64,000 nucleotides of DNA, taken from the NCBI RefSeq assembly GCF_003977665.1, contig NZ_RYYV01000002.1:310001-374000 (forward strand), given 5' to 3'. Within the stretch, counting starts at the first letter, position 1. Each line of letters begins with the position of its first letter. Below are positions 15,082-24,001 of the stretch, in pieces. The notes under the pieces were generated by a model that saw only the letters and a list, made by a program, of their open reading frames with translations, did not search any database and was not told the origin of the DNA. The stretch is from Dyella choica. Lineage in GTDB: Bacteria; Pseudomonadota; Gammaproteobacteria; Xanthomonadales; Rhodanobacteraceae. A program made the position numbers and the translations under genes.

Positions 15082-16809
15082 TCAGTGCCCTGAAGCTTCG
15101 GTCACGACATCGTGCGAAATGCCGTGCTCGCGCAGGATTTTCAACACGGCGGCAATCGCCTCCGGCCGGTTCGGCACCTTGTGATCGGAGGGAACGATCA
15201 AGGTCGTGGTGGAACCCGGCAGCAACGCACTGCTCAAGGGCACGTAGCCGTCTCCGGGCGGCGTTACGCCCGGCAGAACACCGGCGATCGTGTCGTAGCG
15301 CACGCCCGCCGCGGGCATCAGTTTCTCATCCGCGAGCGTCACCGGCTCGTCGGGCTGCAAGCTGGTGATGCTGGTGATGTGGCCCGTCTGAAGCATCGCG
15401 CGGATCGCCGGTTGGATGGATTTCGGATTGTCGGCAACGATGCGCATGAGCCCGGCCATTTCTTCGATGTGCCGCCAGCCCAATAGACTCACCAAGCGCC
15501 CCAGCAATCCGTCCGCTGCGGGGCTGCCGCGCTGCGGCGCGGCCATGAAGATGATCTCGTCGACGCCTGGATAGGGTTGGAACTGGAACACGTGCTTGAG
15601 CGTGGCCAGGTCGTCCGCACCCGCGTGCAGGCTGTCGATGGGCGCCGAAAAAGCCGCATCCCATACCGCCGGTGTGCTTTGCGCGCACAGCAATCGTGCA
15701 ATCACGCCACCCATGCTGTGGCCGACCAGCACTACACCTTGCCGCGCCGGCGCGTGTCCGTCCGGATCGAGAACGCGCCAGGCTTCATCGATGTAACGCT
15801 GCACGCGGTAGCGTTCCACCAACAGCGGTGCATTGCTCTGATAGACGATGTGCCAGATCTGGTAGCGCCGATGCAGTTGGGCATCGCCCATGATCGCGTT
15901 GCTCAAGCGCGCCCAGATCAGCGGGCTCCCGGCCACACCGTGGATCATGATGATGGGGGTCTTGTTCGGATCGTAGTCGTCCAGCAGGAACAGGCCCGAT
16001 CGCTTGCCGACTTCCGCACCGCCGATCATGCCCCACCAGGCCAGGCGCTTCAGGCTCGTTCGTTCCAGCAACTGCGCAATGGGCGCCGAAACATCCTCGG
16101 CCAGTGCATAGGGATGGTTACCCACCCTGTGTTCGGGCTTGAGCTCGGCGTTCTGCACCACCAGAACCGGCGTGTTGTCATGAGCACCACTGCCGGTTGG
16201 CGCTTCCAGCCACATCGTCGCCGGCCGGAACACACCCTCCGGCGGATAATGACGGCAGATGGCGCGATCGGAACACGGCAACGCGAACGCCACGAGCGGC
16301 ACGCCAAATCCCGAGTGCCGGTAGCGAGCGCCATCCAGGGCATCCACCGGCACTTGGTCGGCGAGCTCCAGATAGAAGCTGCTGCCGAGGCTGTCGGGGA
16401 CGTCCCGGAATTCAACGCGGACGGCGACACCTGCCAGGAACGACTGGCCCATCGCCACGCCGATAGGGCCGCCCTGGGCCGCCAGATCGAAGAAAGAGCG
16501 ACTGCATTGCGTCGCGAGCCAGCTGGCTGCCGTCCTGGTGGCTTCTGCTTCGCCGGCCATGGCATCGTGCGCCAGTGTTGCGCAATGCAGCCACGCATCC
16601 GCTCTAATTCCTGCTGACTGTCCCCGGATCGCCACCGTCTGCCATGCCTGGGCTTTCTCCAGCAACGCTTCGGCAGAAAGATGGGAAGCACCTTCCCCGC
16701 CCGTCGATGCACAACCGGACAAGCATGCCACCCACATCATCCATGCGAAAGCTCGCACGGCCGACAGCTGGCGAGCTACGCGGCGATGCCTGGTACGATC
16801 CGCCATCAT
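15082..16809 (-). CDS. Alpha/beta-hydrolase lipoprotein (lipase-like)
   Basis: A 575-residue protein with an N-terminal Arg-rich start, a hydrophobic stretch and the lipobox LSGC near residues 30-33, so it is probably a lipoprotein. The C-terminal half is an alpha/beta-hydrolase: oxyanion region IIMIHGVAGSPLIW, nucleophile GHSMGG near residue 365, and a late Asp/His pair (DGYVPLSS, then SDHKV). The N-terminal 250 residues show no known domain. The layout matches large bacterial lipase-like lipoproteins of unknown substrate. GGAGAAGG precedes ATG 16809. Monocistronic. Confidence 0.8.
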   Translation of the reverse strand: MMADRTRHRRVARQLSAVRAFAWMMWVACLSGCASTGGEGASHLSAEALLEKAQAWQTVAIRGQSAGIRADAWLHCATLAHDAMAGEAEATRTAASWLATQCSRSFFDLAAQGGPIGVAMGQSFLAGVAVRVEFRDVPDSLGSSFYLELADQVPVDALDGARYRHSGFGVPLVAFALPCSDRAICRHYPPEGVFRPATMWLEAPTGSGAHDNTPVLVVQNAELKPEHRVGNHPYALAEDVSAPIAQLLERTSLKRLAWWGMIGGAEVGKRSGLFLLDDYDPNKTPIIMIHGVAGSPLIWARLSNAIMGDAQLHRRYQIWHIVYQSNAPLLVERYRVQRYIDEAWRVLDPDGHAPARQGVVLVGHSMGGVIARLLCAQSTPAVWDAAFSAPIDSLHAGADDLATLKHVFQFQPYPGVDEIIFMAAPQRGSPAADGLLGRLVSLLGWRHIEEMAGLMRIVADNPKSIQPAIRAMLQTGHITSITSLQPDEPVTLADEKLMPAAGVRYDTIAGVLPGVTPPGDGYVPLSSALLPGSTTTLIVPSDHKVPNRPEAIAAVLKILREHGISHDVVTEASGH

Positions 16810-16949
16810 CCGACCTTCTCCGTGCCCGAAGAACGTGCCTCCACCCTTCGTGGCTGCCGAACGCCCGCCCGTAAGCTCCCCCTACTGCGGCCCCACGCGA
16901 CGTAATAGTCTACTCCGGCGAGTGATCTAGCGAAGTCGCGCCCGACTCG

Positions 16950-18479
16950 CTACAGCAGCCCAAGCTGAGTGGCTTTCAAAGTGGCCGCTGCCCGCGTGGA
17001 GCACTCCAATTTGCGAAACACGCTCTCGACGTGGGTACGTACGGTACTCGGACTGATGGAGAGCTTTTGCGCGACCTTCTTGTTGCTCGCACCGAGGCTG
17101 ATCCAGCGCAGGATTTCGCGTTCACGCCCGGTGAGCAGTCCTGCCGACGGCGTAGTCGGTGACGCGACGGGCCTCGGCGCTTGGTTGAGCAGCGCATGCA
17201 CAACGTTGGCATCATGACGGCCCGCCTTGACTTCGGCCAGCAGCAGCTCCGCCGCGGCGTCTTCGCTGTGAGCGTCGCGCCATGGCCGCGGCGCGCGCAG
17301 CGCAGCGAGTGCGACCGAACTGGCGAGAATGCGCCCTTCGAGTGAAAGGCCACCCTGCTTGAGCTCGCGAAAGTAACCGGATCCATCCAGCCGTTCGTAC
17401 GCGTGGGAAGCAACTTCCGCCTCGCCGGCTAGCGAACCGATCTGGCGCGCGGCGCGGCCGGTCCAGTACGGCACCAGGCGCACCCGTTCCCAGGCCGATT
17501 GCGCCAGCCGTCCGGGCGTATCCCAGATCATGTTGGGGACCGAGGCCCGGCCCATGCCGTGGATCAGCGCGGCGCGATGGATCCGCCGCTGGCCAGCTTC
17601 ATCCAGGCCGAGCTGCAACGCGGCGTTGCGAGCCAGCTGCGCTACCTGCCGAGAGTGGCCGGTCATCCAGGGCAGCTTAAGGTCGATCACGTGAGCCAGG
17701 ATTTCCAGCGATGTCGTGCTGCCGGCGAAGGCCGCATCGAGCGAGCACGGGCCGGACAAGGTTGGATCTTCATCCAGGACGGCAAGCCATGGCCGCGCGT
17801 TTGCAACGACTGCGCTCGCCAGATCTCGCGGGTACAGCACGCCGGCACGCGCATCGATCAACTGGCACGCCTGCTCGATGCCATACAGCCGCTGGAAGAT
17901 GTCGAGGTCGCCGGCCAGCGAGGCCATGTAGACGGCCGCCGGCACCTCCTCCGCGCGCAGGCCATCCGGTGCGCCGCTGCCGTCATGGCTTTCGAACAGA
18001 TGGCGCAAGGCGAACTGCGTGCTGTCGTCCAGACCAAGCTGCACGGCGATGTCGCCCGACACCTCGCAATGGATGCGCGACAAGGAGTGAAACGCCGATC
18101 CCTTCTTGCGGGTGACGGCGCGAAAGCCGCCCGTTGGCGACTGGGTGGCCAACAGTGCTTTGCGCCCGCCCACGTCGTCGCCGAACAGCTGCGCGAATTC
18201 GGGCGCATTGGCCGTGCAGCCGGACCAGCGCAACAGCGCCACGGCCATGGCGCGGGTGCACGTCGCCCCATCGGCGCCGCTCTCCCTGGCCAATTGCCCG
18301 GCCATCCAGGCAACGCGTGGCGAATGGTCCGTGGGCTGGCCCATGGCGAGGTCGCCCACAAAGGACAGGGATCGGACCACATCCAGCAGGGGAACGTTCG
18401 AATCATCCATAGCAAGGCCGGTGGCTGTCGACAGTGAGGGGAAGTCTAGCCATGCCCGCCTCGCTTTGGCCTCGGTCAT
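16950..18479 (-). CDS. LuxR regulator with degenerate HD-GYP domain
   Basis: A 509-residue protein. The end (445-509) is a LuxR/NarL helix-turn-helix: LTGREREILRWISLGASNKKVAQKLSISPSTVRTHVESVFRKL. The front resembles an HD-GYP phosphodiesterase, but its catalytic residues have decayed: the HD pair of the usual LHDIGK motif reads IHGMGRASVP, while the late HERLDGSGYP-like motif is YERLDGSGYF. It therefore probably senses rather than cleaves c-di-GMP or another ligand. It is divergent from an alpha/beta-hydrolase gene 110 bp away, a likely target. The start could also be 18410 (MDDSNVP). Confidence 0.8.
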   Translation of the reverse strand: MTEAKARRAWLDFPSLSTATGLAMDDSNVPLLDVVRSLSFVGDLAMGQPTDHSPRVAWMAGQLARESGADGATCTRAMAVALLRWSGCTANAPEFAQLFGDDVGGRKALLATQSPTGGFRAVTRKKGSAFHSLSRIHCEVSGDIAVQLGLDDSTQFALRHLFESHDGSGAPDGLRAEEVPAAVYMASLAGDLDIFQRLYGIEQACQLIDARAGVLYPRDLASAVVANARPWLAVLDEDPTLSGPCSLDAAFAGSTTSLEILAHVIDLKLPWMTGHSRQVAQLARNAALQLGLDEAGQRRIHRAALIHGMGRASVPNMIWDTPGRLAQSAWERVRLVPYWTGRAARQIGSLAGEAEVASHAYERLDGSGYFRELKQGGLSLEGRILASSVALAALRAPRPWRDAHSEDAAAELLLAEVKAGRHDANVVHALLNQAPRPVASPTTPSAGLLTGREREILRWISLGASNKKVAQKLSISPSTVRTHVESVFRKLECSTRAAATLKATQLGLL

Positions 18480-18588
18480 TCATCCGATAGTGCGCGTGAT
18501 GGGCCAAGCGCAAGCTGTTCGCCAAGGTTGGTCCGCCAACCTCACACCGACCAAAGTTCGATCCACCTACCCCTATCTGGAGGCTCCC

Positions 18589-19284
18589 ATGAAAGCGAAT
18601 AACGTCAAGAACGTCGTGCTGGTGCACGGTGGCTTTGTTGATGGTTCCGGCTGGCTGAAGGTCTACAAGCTGCTGAAGCAGGACGGCTACAACGTCAGCA
18701 TCGTGCAGAATCCGACCACCTCGCTGGCCGATGACGTGACCGCCACCCGGCAGGTCGTTGCGCAGCAGGATGGGCCGGTCGTCCTGGTCGGCCACTCCTA
18801 CGGCGGTGCGGTGATCTCCGAAGCCGGCACCGATCCCAAGGTGGCGCGCCTGGTCTACATCACCGCCTTTGCGCCCGATGCCGGCGAGTCGGTGCAGTCA
18901 CTGATCGCCAATCCGCCCCCGGGCGCACCGGTGCCGCCGATCCTGCCGCCACAGAACGGCTTTCTGTTCCTGGATCGCGACAAGTTCGCCGAGTCGTTCG
19001 CGGCCGACGTCAGCTCCGAGGAAGCGTCGTTCATGGCCGACTCCCAGGTGCCGTGGGGAGTGAATGCCCTGGCCGGCGCGGTGAGTGTGCCAGCCTGGAA
19101 AAGCAAGCCGAGCTGGTACCTGGTCGCCAGCGACGACAAGATGATCCCGCCGCCTGCGCAGCGCCAGATGGCCCAGCGTGCGGGTGCCAGCGTGGCCGAG
19201 GTCGCCGGCAGTCATGCGGTGTATGTCTCGCAACCGCAGGCTGTCGTTGATCTGATCAAGCGCGCCGCGGAGGGTGTCGCGTAA
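18589..19284 (+). CDS. Alpha/beta-hydrolase
   Basis: ATG 18589 follows GGAGG; upstream in-frame sequence is antisense to the LuxR gene. The 231-residue enzyme is a compact alpha/beta-hydrolase: VVLVHGGFVDGSGW (oxyanion side), GHSYGG nucleophile near residue 69, the Asp in SDDKMIPP and the His in GSHAVYVSQP. This set and length match the small soluble esterase group that includes salicylate- and phytoene-like esterases annotated in Burkholderia and Xanthomonads. No signal peptide. Divergent from the LuxR/HD regulator, which is the likely controller. Confidence 0.85.
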   Translation: MKANNVKNVVLVHGGFVDGSGWLKVYKLLKQDGYNVSIVQNPTTSLADDVTATRQVVAQQDGPVVLVGHSYGGAVISEAGTDPKVARLVYITAFAPDAGESVQSLIANPPPGAPVPPILPPQNGFLFLDRDKFAESFAADVSSEEASFMADSQVPWGVNALAGAVSVPAWKSKPSWYLVASDDKMIPPPAQRQMAQRAGASVAEVAGSHAVYVSQPQAVVDLIKRAAEGVA

Positions 19285-19340
19285 CGGATGCCGCGACAAA
19301 AAATTTGCTCAAGGCGAGATCGATACGCCGGCCAAACCAA

Positions 19341-19379
19341 CTCCCTCCCCTGCTTGCACCCTGCAAACAGGGGAGGGAG
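19341..19379. terminator. Strong hairpin between convergent genes
   Basis: CTCCCTCCCCTG (19341-19352) pairs perfectly with CAGGGGAGGGAG (19368-19379); the loop itself holds TTGCA/TGCAA, extending the stem to about 17 bp with one mismatch. It lies between a plus-strand hydrolase and a minus-strand small gene, so it can end both transcripts. There is no clear T-run, so it may work as a stem that blocks or stabilises rather than a classical terminator. Confidence 0.6.
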
Positions 19380-19493
19380 CCGTTTCCGGTTATCTGTTCC
19401 ATCTCGCCTTGAACTTATTTTTTAGTCGCCTGTTACCTGGATGCACGCGAAAGCATCGCGCCTCAAGCGTTTGCACGGCGTTGCGAATGCTCC

Positions 19494-19718
19494 CTAGACG
19501 GCAATGGGCCCACGCCCGAATAACGATACGCCTGGATAGACCATCGTGTTGAGCAGGGTTTCGGAAAGCTCGCACCAAGTATTGAGGCAAATGTCCCCCC
19601 ACCACTGCATGGGCGCCGCAAACCAGGCCATCAGGGCCATCGGCGCGTAGGGTGCCAAGGGAGCGAAAGCTTCGAAGGGGGCGAAGCTGGTGTCGAAATC
19701 GTAAAGCGAGGCGCTCAT
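19494..19718 (-). CDS. Small hypothetical protein coupled to acetate kinase
   Basis: A 74-residue protein with AAAGGAGGG before its ATG and a 4-base ATGA overlap with the end of the acetate kinase gene, so it is translated from the same message. It is rich in Ala, Pro, Phe and aromatic residues (FEAFAPLAPYAPMALMAWFAAP, then MQWWGDICLNTWCE). It could be an amphipathic or membrane-peripheral helix protein, slightly phasin-like, but no family is recognised. The tight coupling suggests a role linked to acetate or acyl-phosphate metabolism. Confidence 0.65.
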   Translation of the reverse strand: MSASLYDFDTSFAPFEAFAPLAPYAPMALMAWFAAPMQWWGDICLNTWCELSETLLNTMVYPGVSLFGRGPIAV

Positions 19719-20944
19719 GACGCCCTCCTTTCTTCAAACCCATGGTTCGGATACGGCAATGACTGCTTCCGCAACAGTTCCGCCGTATGCGCGGCGATCA
19801 TCGCCTCTTCGTCGGTGCCGATCACCAGCACGCGCACCACGCTGTGCGAAGTGCTGATCAGGGCTTCGTGCCGATCGTTCGCAAGCCCGTCGCATTCCAC
19901 CCCAAGCCACGCGAGGGCGTCGCAAACCTCCGAACGGATGGAGGCCGCGTGTTCGCCGATGCCGGCCGAGAACACCAGCGCATCCAGGCCGCCCAAGGCG
20001 GAAGCCAGCGCACCGATTTCCTTCACGATGCGATAGACGAACAGGTCGATGGCCTCCCGGGCGCGCGGATCCTGGCTTTGAAGCAGTGCACGCATGTCAT
20101 TGCTGATGCCGGAAACGCCCAGCAGGCCGCTATCGTGATAAAGCGTACGTTCGACCGCTGCAACGTCGAGCCCACAGGTTTGTTGCAGATACAGCACCAC
20201 TCCCGCGTCGATGCTGCCGCAGCGCGTTCCCATCATCAGGCCATCCAGTGCGGTGAAGCTCATGGTGGTGTCGATGCTGCGTCCATTGCGCAAGGCGCAC
20301 AGACTGGCGCCATTGCCCAGATGCGCCATGATCACGCGTCCCTTGGCCAGGGTGGGCGCCAGCAGGCGCAGGCGTCCGGCCAGGTATTCGTAGGAGATGC
20401 CATGGAATCCGTAGCGGCGCAATCCCGCTGCGGTATACGTCCGCGGCAATGGCAATCCTCTCGCAACCGCCGGCATCTCATGGTGAAAGGCGGTATCGAA
20501 GCAAGCCACTTGCGGCAATCCAGGTCGCAAGCGGGCCACGGCTTTGACGGCTGCGAGATTGTGCGGTTGATGAAGCGGCGCCAGCGGCACCAGCCGCTCA
20601 AGTGCGGTCAGCACGGTTTCGTCGATGCGCACGGGACGGTGGAACAACGGCCCGCCGTGCACGACGCGATGCCCGACGCCCGCAAGTGCCTCGCCGCCAA
20701 GATGATTGGTAATCCAGACAAGCAAGGGCTGCAGCAGTTCTTCATGCGAGCGGGCTGCCTGGTGTTGCCACGCGTAGCTCTCCAGCACCGTTGCGTCCGG
20801 CGCACGTGCGGTAAATCGCGGCGTTTCGCCGATGCCCTCGATGGCACCGCGCGAGAGCAGGCGCTGGGTGCTGCCGCCAAGTTCGTATAGCGCAAACTTG
20901 ATGCTTGAAGAACCCGCATTGAGCGTAAGGATGGCCTTGGGCAT
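19715..20944 (-). CDS. ackA: Acetate kinase
   Basis: At 409 residues it has the normal length of the enzyme and all landmarks: LTLNAGSSSIKF at the start, GHRVVHGG near residue 90, HLGNGASLCA near 205, GTRCGSIDAGVVLYL and the late SAGIGEHAASIR. It makes ATP from acetyl phosphate (or the reverse) in fermentative energy gain. GGAGGG lies seven bases before ATG. No phosphotransacetylase gene is adjacent. A perfect FNR-type box lies about 150 bp upstream (21091), consistent with induction when oxygen is low. Confidence 0.95.
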   Translation of the reverse strand: MPKAILTLNAGSSSIKFALYELGGSTQRLLSRGAIEGIGETPRFTARAPDATVLESYAWQHQAARSHEELLQPLLVWITNHLGGEALAGVGHRVVHGGPLFHRPVRIDETVLTALERLVPLAPLHQPHNLAAVKAVARLRPGLPQVACFDTAFHHEMPAVARGLPLPRTYTAAGLRRYGFHGISYEYLAGRLRLLAPTLAKGRVIMAHLGNGASLCALRNGRSIDTTMSFTALDGLMMGTRCGSIDAGVVLYLQQTCGLDVAAVERTLYHDSGLLGVSGISNDMRALLQSQDPRAREAIDLFVYRIVKEIGALASALGGLDALVFSAGIGEHAASIRSEVCDALAWLGVECDGLANDRHEALISTSHSVVRVLVIGTDEEAMIAAHTAELLRKQSLPYPNHGFEERRAS

Positions 20945-21090
20945 ATCAGCCCTCCGCCATGATCAGCGCGGGCATCCTGGTCTCGTGCACCATCAGCACG
21001 GCGACGGCAATGGCGGCGGTTGCCTTCAGGTGGGGCATGGCACGATCCTCGATCATGAGGCCACCATGCCACGGGCGGGAAGCCGGCTCG

Positions 21091-21104
21091 TTGATGCAAA
21101 TCAA
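21091..21104. promoter_or_regulatory. FNR/ANR-type box (TTGAT-N4-ATCAA)
   Basis: TTGAT (21091-21095), four bases, ATCAA (21100-21104): a perfect match to the FNR/ANR half-sites. It lies between the divergent acetate kinase (start 20944) and response regulator (start 21209) and could serve either or both. The Crp/Fnr regulator at 24002-24730 has the E-x-x-S-R recognition helix expected for this site. A 36-codon minus-strand frame (20946-21056) also lies here but lacks a ribosome-binding site. Confidence 0.7.
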
Positions 21105-21208
21105 GTACAGCTGCCATCCAGCGTTCAAGTCCATGCCATGCGGCTGCAGCGCGCGACACTCCAGCGTATGCTTCTTAAAATAACGCCCCTCTTCAAGAGC
21201 ATGTCCGG

Positions 21209-21967
21209 ATGGCCGTTCCTCCAAGCCCGGCTCCAACCCCAAGCCCGCAAGCCCATATGCTGGTGGTGGATGACGAGCCTGAAATCACCCAGCTTTTGAG
21301 CCGCTATTTCACGACGCACGGATTCCGGGTGAGCGTCGCCAGCGACGGCGCGCAACTGCGTCACCTCATCGGCACCGAAAGTATCGATATCGTGATGCTC
21401 GATCTGGGCCTGCCGGGCGAGGACGGCCTCAGCCTGACCCGCTATTTGCGCGAGCACTGGCAAGGTCCGGTGATCATTGTGACCGGGCGTGGCGATTCCG
21501 TAGACCGGGTGGTGGGCCTGGAGCTGGGAGCAGATGATTACGTCACCAAGCCGTTCGATCTGCGCGAACTGCTGGCACGCGTGCGCAGCGTGCTGCGCCG
21601 GTCTTCACCGCCCTCGCCCACCAGGATGCCCGTACCGAATTCCGCATCCCGGCGCTTTGCGTTCGATGGTTACGTGCTGGATACGCAATCGCACGGCCTG
21701 TTCGGCCCGCATGGCGAAAGCATCGATCTGACCACCGGCGAATTCGCACTGCTGCGAGTGCTGGTGGAGCATGCCAACAAGGTACTCAGCCGCGACCAGC
21801 TCATGACCCACATGCATGGGCGCGACGCTGGCCCCTATGACCGTTCGATCGATGTGCAGATCGGCCGGCTGCGCCGCAAGATCGAGCTCGACCCGGCAAG
21901 CCCGCAGCGCATCAAGTCGATCCGCGGTGCCGGCTATCTGTTCTCGCCCAGCGTGCAGCGCTTATGA
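21209..21967 (+). CDS. OmpR-family response regulator
   Basis: A 252-residue regulator: receiver domain at 16-130 with the phosphoacceptor Asp65 in VMLDLGLPGEDG and Lys in DDYVTKPF, then a winged helix with the OmpR signature (LTTGEFALLRVLVEHANKVLSRDQL, DRSIDVQIGRLRRKIE). A Pro-rich extension precedes the domain (PPSPAPTPSPQ). Its stop overlaps the start of the sensor kinase by ATGA. With the FNR box upstream, this two-component pair may itself be oxygen-regulated. A TTAAAAT-like -10 is seen at about 21174. Confidence 0.9.
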   Translation: MAVPPSPAPTPSPQAHMLVVDDEPEITQLLSRYFTTHGFRVSVASDGAQLRHLIGTESIDIVMLDLGLPGEDGLSLTRYLREHWQGPVIIVTGRGDSVDRVVGLELGADDYVTKPFDLRELLARVRSVLRRSSPPSPTRMPVPNSASRRFAFDGYVLDTQSHGLFGPHGESIDLTTGEFALLRVLVEHANKVLSRDQLMTHMHGRDAGPYDRSIDVQIGRLRRKIELDPASPQRIKSIRGAGYLFSPSVQRL

Positions 21968-23991
21968 ACGACATGCCGTCCAATCCTGGCGCAGACGCCG
22001 AGCTGTTCCGCTCCCTGTTCGAAACCGCACCGGACGCGATGGTCGTGGTGGACCGGCACGGGACGATCGTGCTGGTCAACGCGCATGCCGAACAGCTATT
22101 CGGTTATGCGAATGGCGCGCTGAGCGGGCTGCCGATCGAGACCCTGCTACCTGCAGCGGTACGCCAGGCACACATCGCGCATCGCACGCATTACATGTCC
22201 AATCCGCGTGTACGCCCCATGGGCGCCGGCTACGAACTGACCGGGGTACGCGCGGACGGACAGTCTTTCCCGGTGGAAATCGGGCTGGGCCCGGTTAGCT
22301 CCTCGTCCGGCACGCTGTATGCAGCATCGATCCGTGACATCTCCGAAACCCAGCGCGCGCGCCAGGCCCTGCAACGGGTACGCTTTGACGAGGTGATGGC
22401 GCAGATCAGCCGGCGGCTGCTGGAAGCGACCGCGCATGACGAGCAGGCCGTAGCAGAAATACCCGAGTTGATTTCCGCCACGCTGAGTATTCCCGCCGCT
22501 GCCATCGTATTGATCGATCCGCACCATATTGGCCTGCAGGTCCCCGCCTCCATGGGCTTCTCCCGGAAAGCGCTGGCTGACGTGCCGCGCAATGCCGCCC
22601 TGCAGGTACTGGCAAGTAATGCCACGCCGGAGGCCGATAATCAGGCCACTGCCCTTGGCAGCCTGCGCGAGGCATGCCCCGCCCTGGCCGAAGGCTTCGC
22701 CGACGCCGCCATCGTGTCCTTGCCGGACCGGCGTGGACCGATGGGCCTGCTGCTGGCGGTGTCGCATGAACCGGGCACGTTCGACCGGGACCGGCTGCAG
22801 TTCCTGCAATCGGTCGCCAACATCCTGGCCGCGGCGATCCAACGCGGACGCAGCGAGGAACAGCTTGCGCATGCCCAGCGCCTGGATGCGCTGGGTCAAC
22901 TCACCGGCGGCATTGCGCACGATTTCAATAATCTGCTCACAGTCATCTCCGGCAATCTGCAGTTGCTGGAAGCCGATGCAGCGGAAGATCCCGCCACGCG
23001 CGAAACCCTGGAAAGCGCCTCGCGGGCGGTGGAGCGTGGCGCCGCCCTCACCCGCAAGCTGCTGGCGTTTTCGCGTCGGCAGCACTTGCTGCCACGAGCC
23101 GTACGCACGGTGCAACTGCTGGCCGACCTCAGCGACATGTTGAGCCGAACCCTGGGCGAACGCATCAGCGTGACGGTGGAATGCGCCAGCGACGTGCCGG
23201 CCGTGTACGCCGACCCGGGCGAGCTGGAGGCAGCCCTGCTCAATCTGGCGCTGAATGCGCGCGATGCCATGCCACGCGGCGGACGTCTTGCGATCAAGGC
23301 ACGTGAGCACCAGGTGGTCAACACCGACGACGATGCGCGCCTGGCGCCCGGCGCTTATGTCATGTTTGCGGTGGCGGATACGGGCGTGGGCATGCGGCCG
23401 GAGGTTCTCGCGCGCGTACTGGAGCCATTCTTCACCACCAAAGGCCCAGGCAAAGGTAGCGGGCTGGGGCTGAGCATGGTGTACGGCTTCGTCAAGCAGT
23501 CCGGCGGTCACCTGAGCATCGACAGCCAGGAAGGACACGGCACGCGCGTGAAACTTTACCTGCCGGCAGCAGCGAGCTTCGGCGAGGAATCCCCGGCGCC
23601 GTTATCGCGCAAGGGACATGAAACCGTGCTGGTGGTGGAGGATGAGCCGGAAGTACGCCGCCTCGCCATGGCGTTTTTGCGCAATCTGGGCTACGTGCCG
23701 CTGGAAGCGGGTGACGTGGAGACCGCGTTGCGGCTGTTGTCGACGCAGCAAGGCATCGATTTGCTGTTCACGGACATCGTGCTGGGCGGCGACATGACCG
23801 GCTTCGAGCTGGCCGCCAAGGCACGCGAGCAGTATCCGCGCCTGCCGGTGCTGTTTACCTCAGGCTACGAATACGCCTCGCTCGACATCGACCCGCATGC
23901 TTTCGGCGCGCTCGAACTGCTGCGTAAACCGTATCGGCGCGAGCAGCTCGGCAGCACGATTCGCCGCGTGCTCGATCGGGAATCGGCCTGA
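21964..23991 (+). CDS. Hybrid sensor histidine kinase (PAS, GAF-like, kinase, receiver)
   Basis: A 675-residue soluble hybrid kinase. A PAS domain covers about 10-125, a GAF-like region about 150-290, then the dimerisation helix with H318 in GGIAHDFNNLLTVI, an HATPase domain (NARDAMPRGGRL, ADTGVGM, GKGSGLGLSMVYGF) and a C-terminal receiver with Asp near 604 in LLFTDIVLGG. No transmembrane helix, so the signal is cytoplasmic; a PAS/GAF pair suits a redox, gas or small-molecule signal. It is translationally coupled to the OmpR-type regulator. The attached receiver suggests a phosphorelay or feedback. Confidence 0.9.
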   Translation: MNDMPSNPGADAELFRSLFETAPDAMVVVDRHGTIVLVNAHAEQLFGYANGALSGLPIETLLPAAVRQAHIAHRTHYMSNPRVRPMGAGYELTGVRADGQSFPVEIGLGPVSSSSGTLYAASIRDISETQRARQALQRVRFDEVMAQISRRLLEATAHDEQAVAEIPELISATLSIPAAAIVLIDPHHIGLQVPASMGFSRKALADVPRNAALQVLASNATPEADNQATALGSLREACPALAEGFADAAIVSLPDRRGPMGLLLAVSHEPGTFDRDRLQFLQSVANILAAAIQRGRSEEQLAHAQRLDALGQLTGGIAHDFNNLLTVISGNLQLLEADAAEDPATRETLESASRAVERGAALTRKLLAFSRRQHLLPRAVRTVQLLADLSDMLSRTLGERISVTVECASDVPAVYADPGELEAALLNLALNARDAMPRGGRLAIKAREHQVVNTDDDARLAPGAYVMFAVADTGVGMRPEVLARVLEPFFTTKGPGKGSGLGLSMVYGFVKQSGGHLSIDSQEGHGTRVKLYLPAAASFGEESPAPLSRKGHETVLVVEDEPEVRRLAMAFLRNLGYVPLEAGDVETALRLLSTQQGIDLLFTDIVLGGDMTGFELAAKAREQYPRLPVLFTSGYEYASLDIDPHAFGALELLRKPYRREQLGSTIRRVLDRESA

Positions 23992-24001
23992 AGCCTAGCG
24001 C

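Noticed and set aside
20946-21056. 36-codon frame just upstream of ackA
   Set aside because: No ribosome-binding site; it lies in the divergent promoter region with the FNR box.
22147-23538. 463-codon minus-strand open frame
   Set aside because: Antisense to the hybrid kinase; no domain signal.
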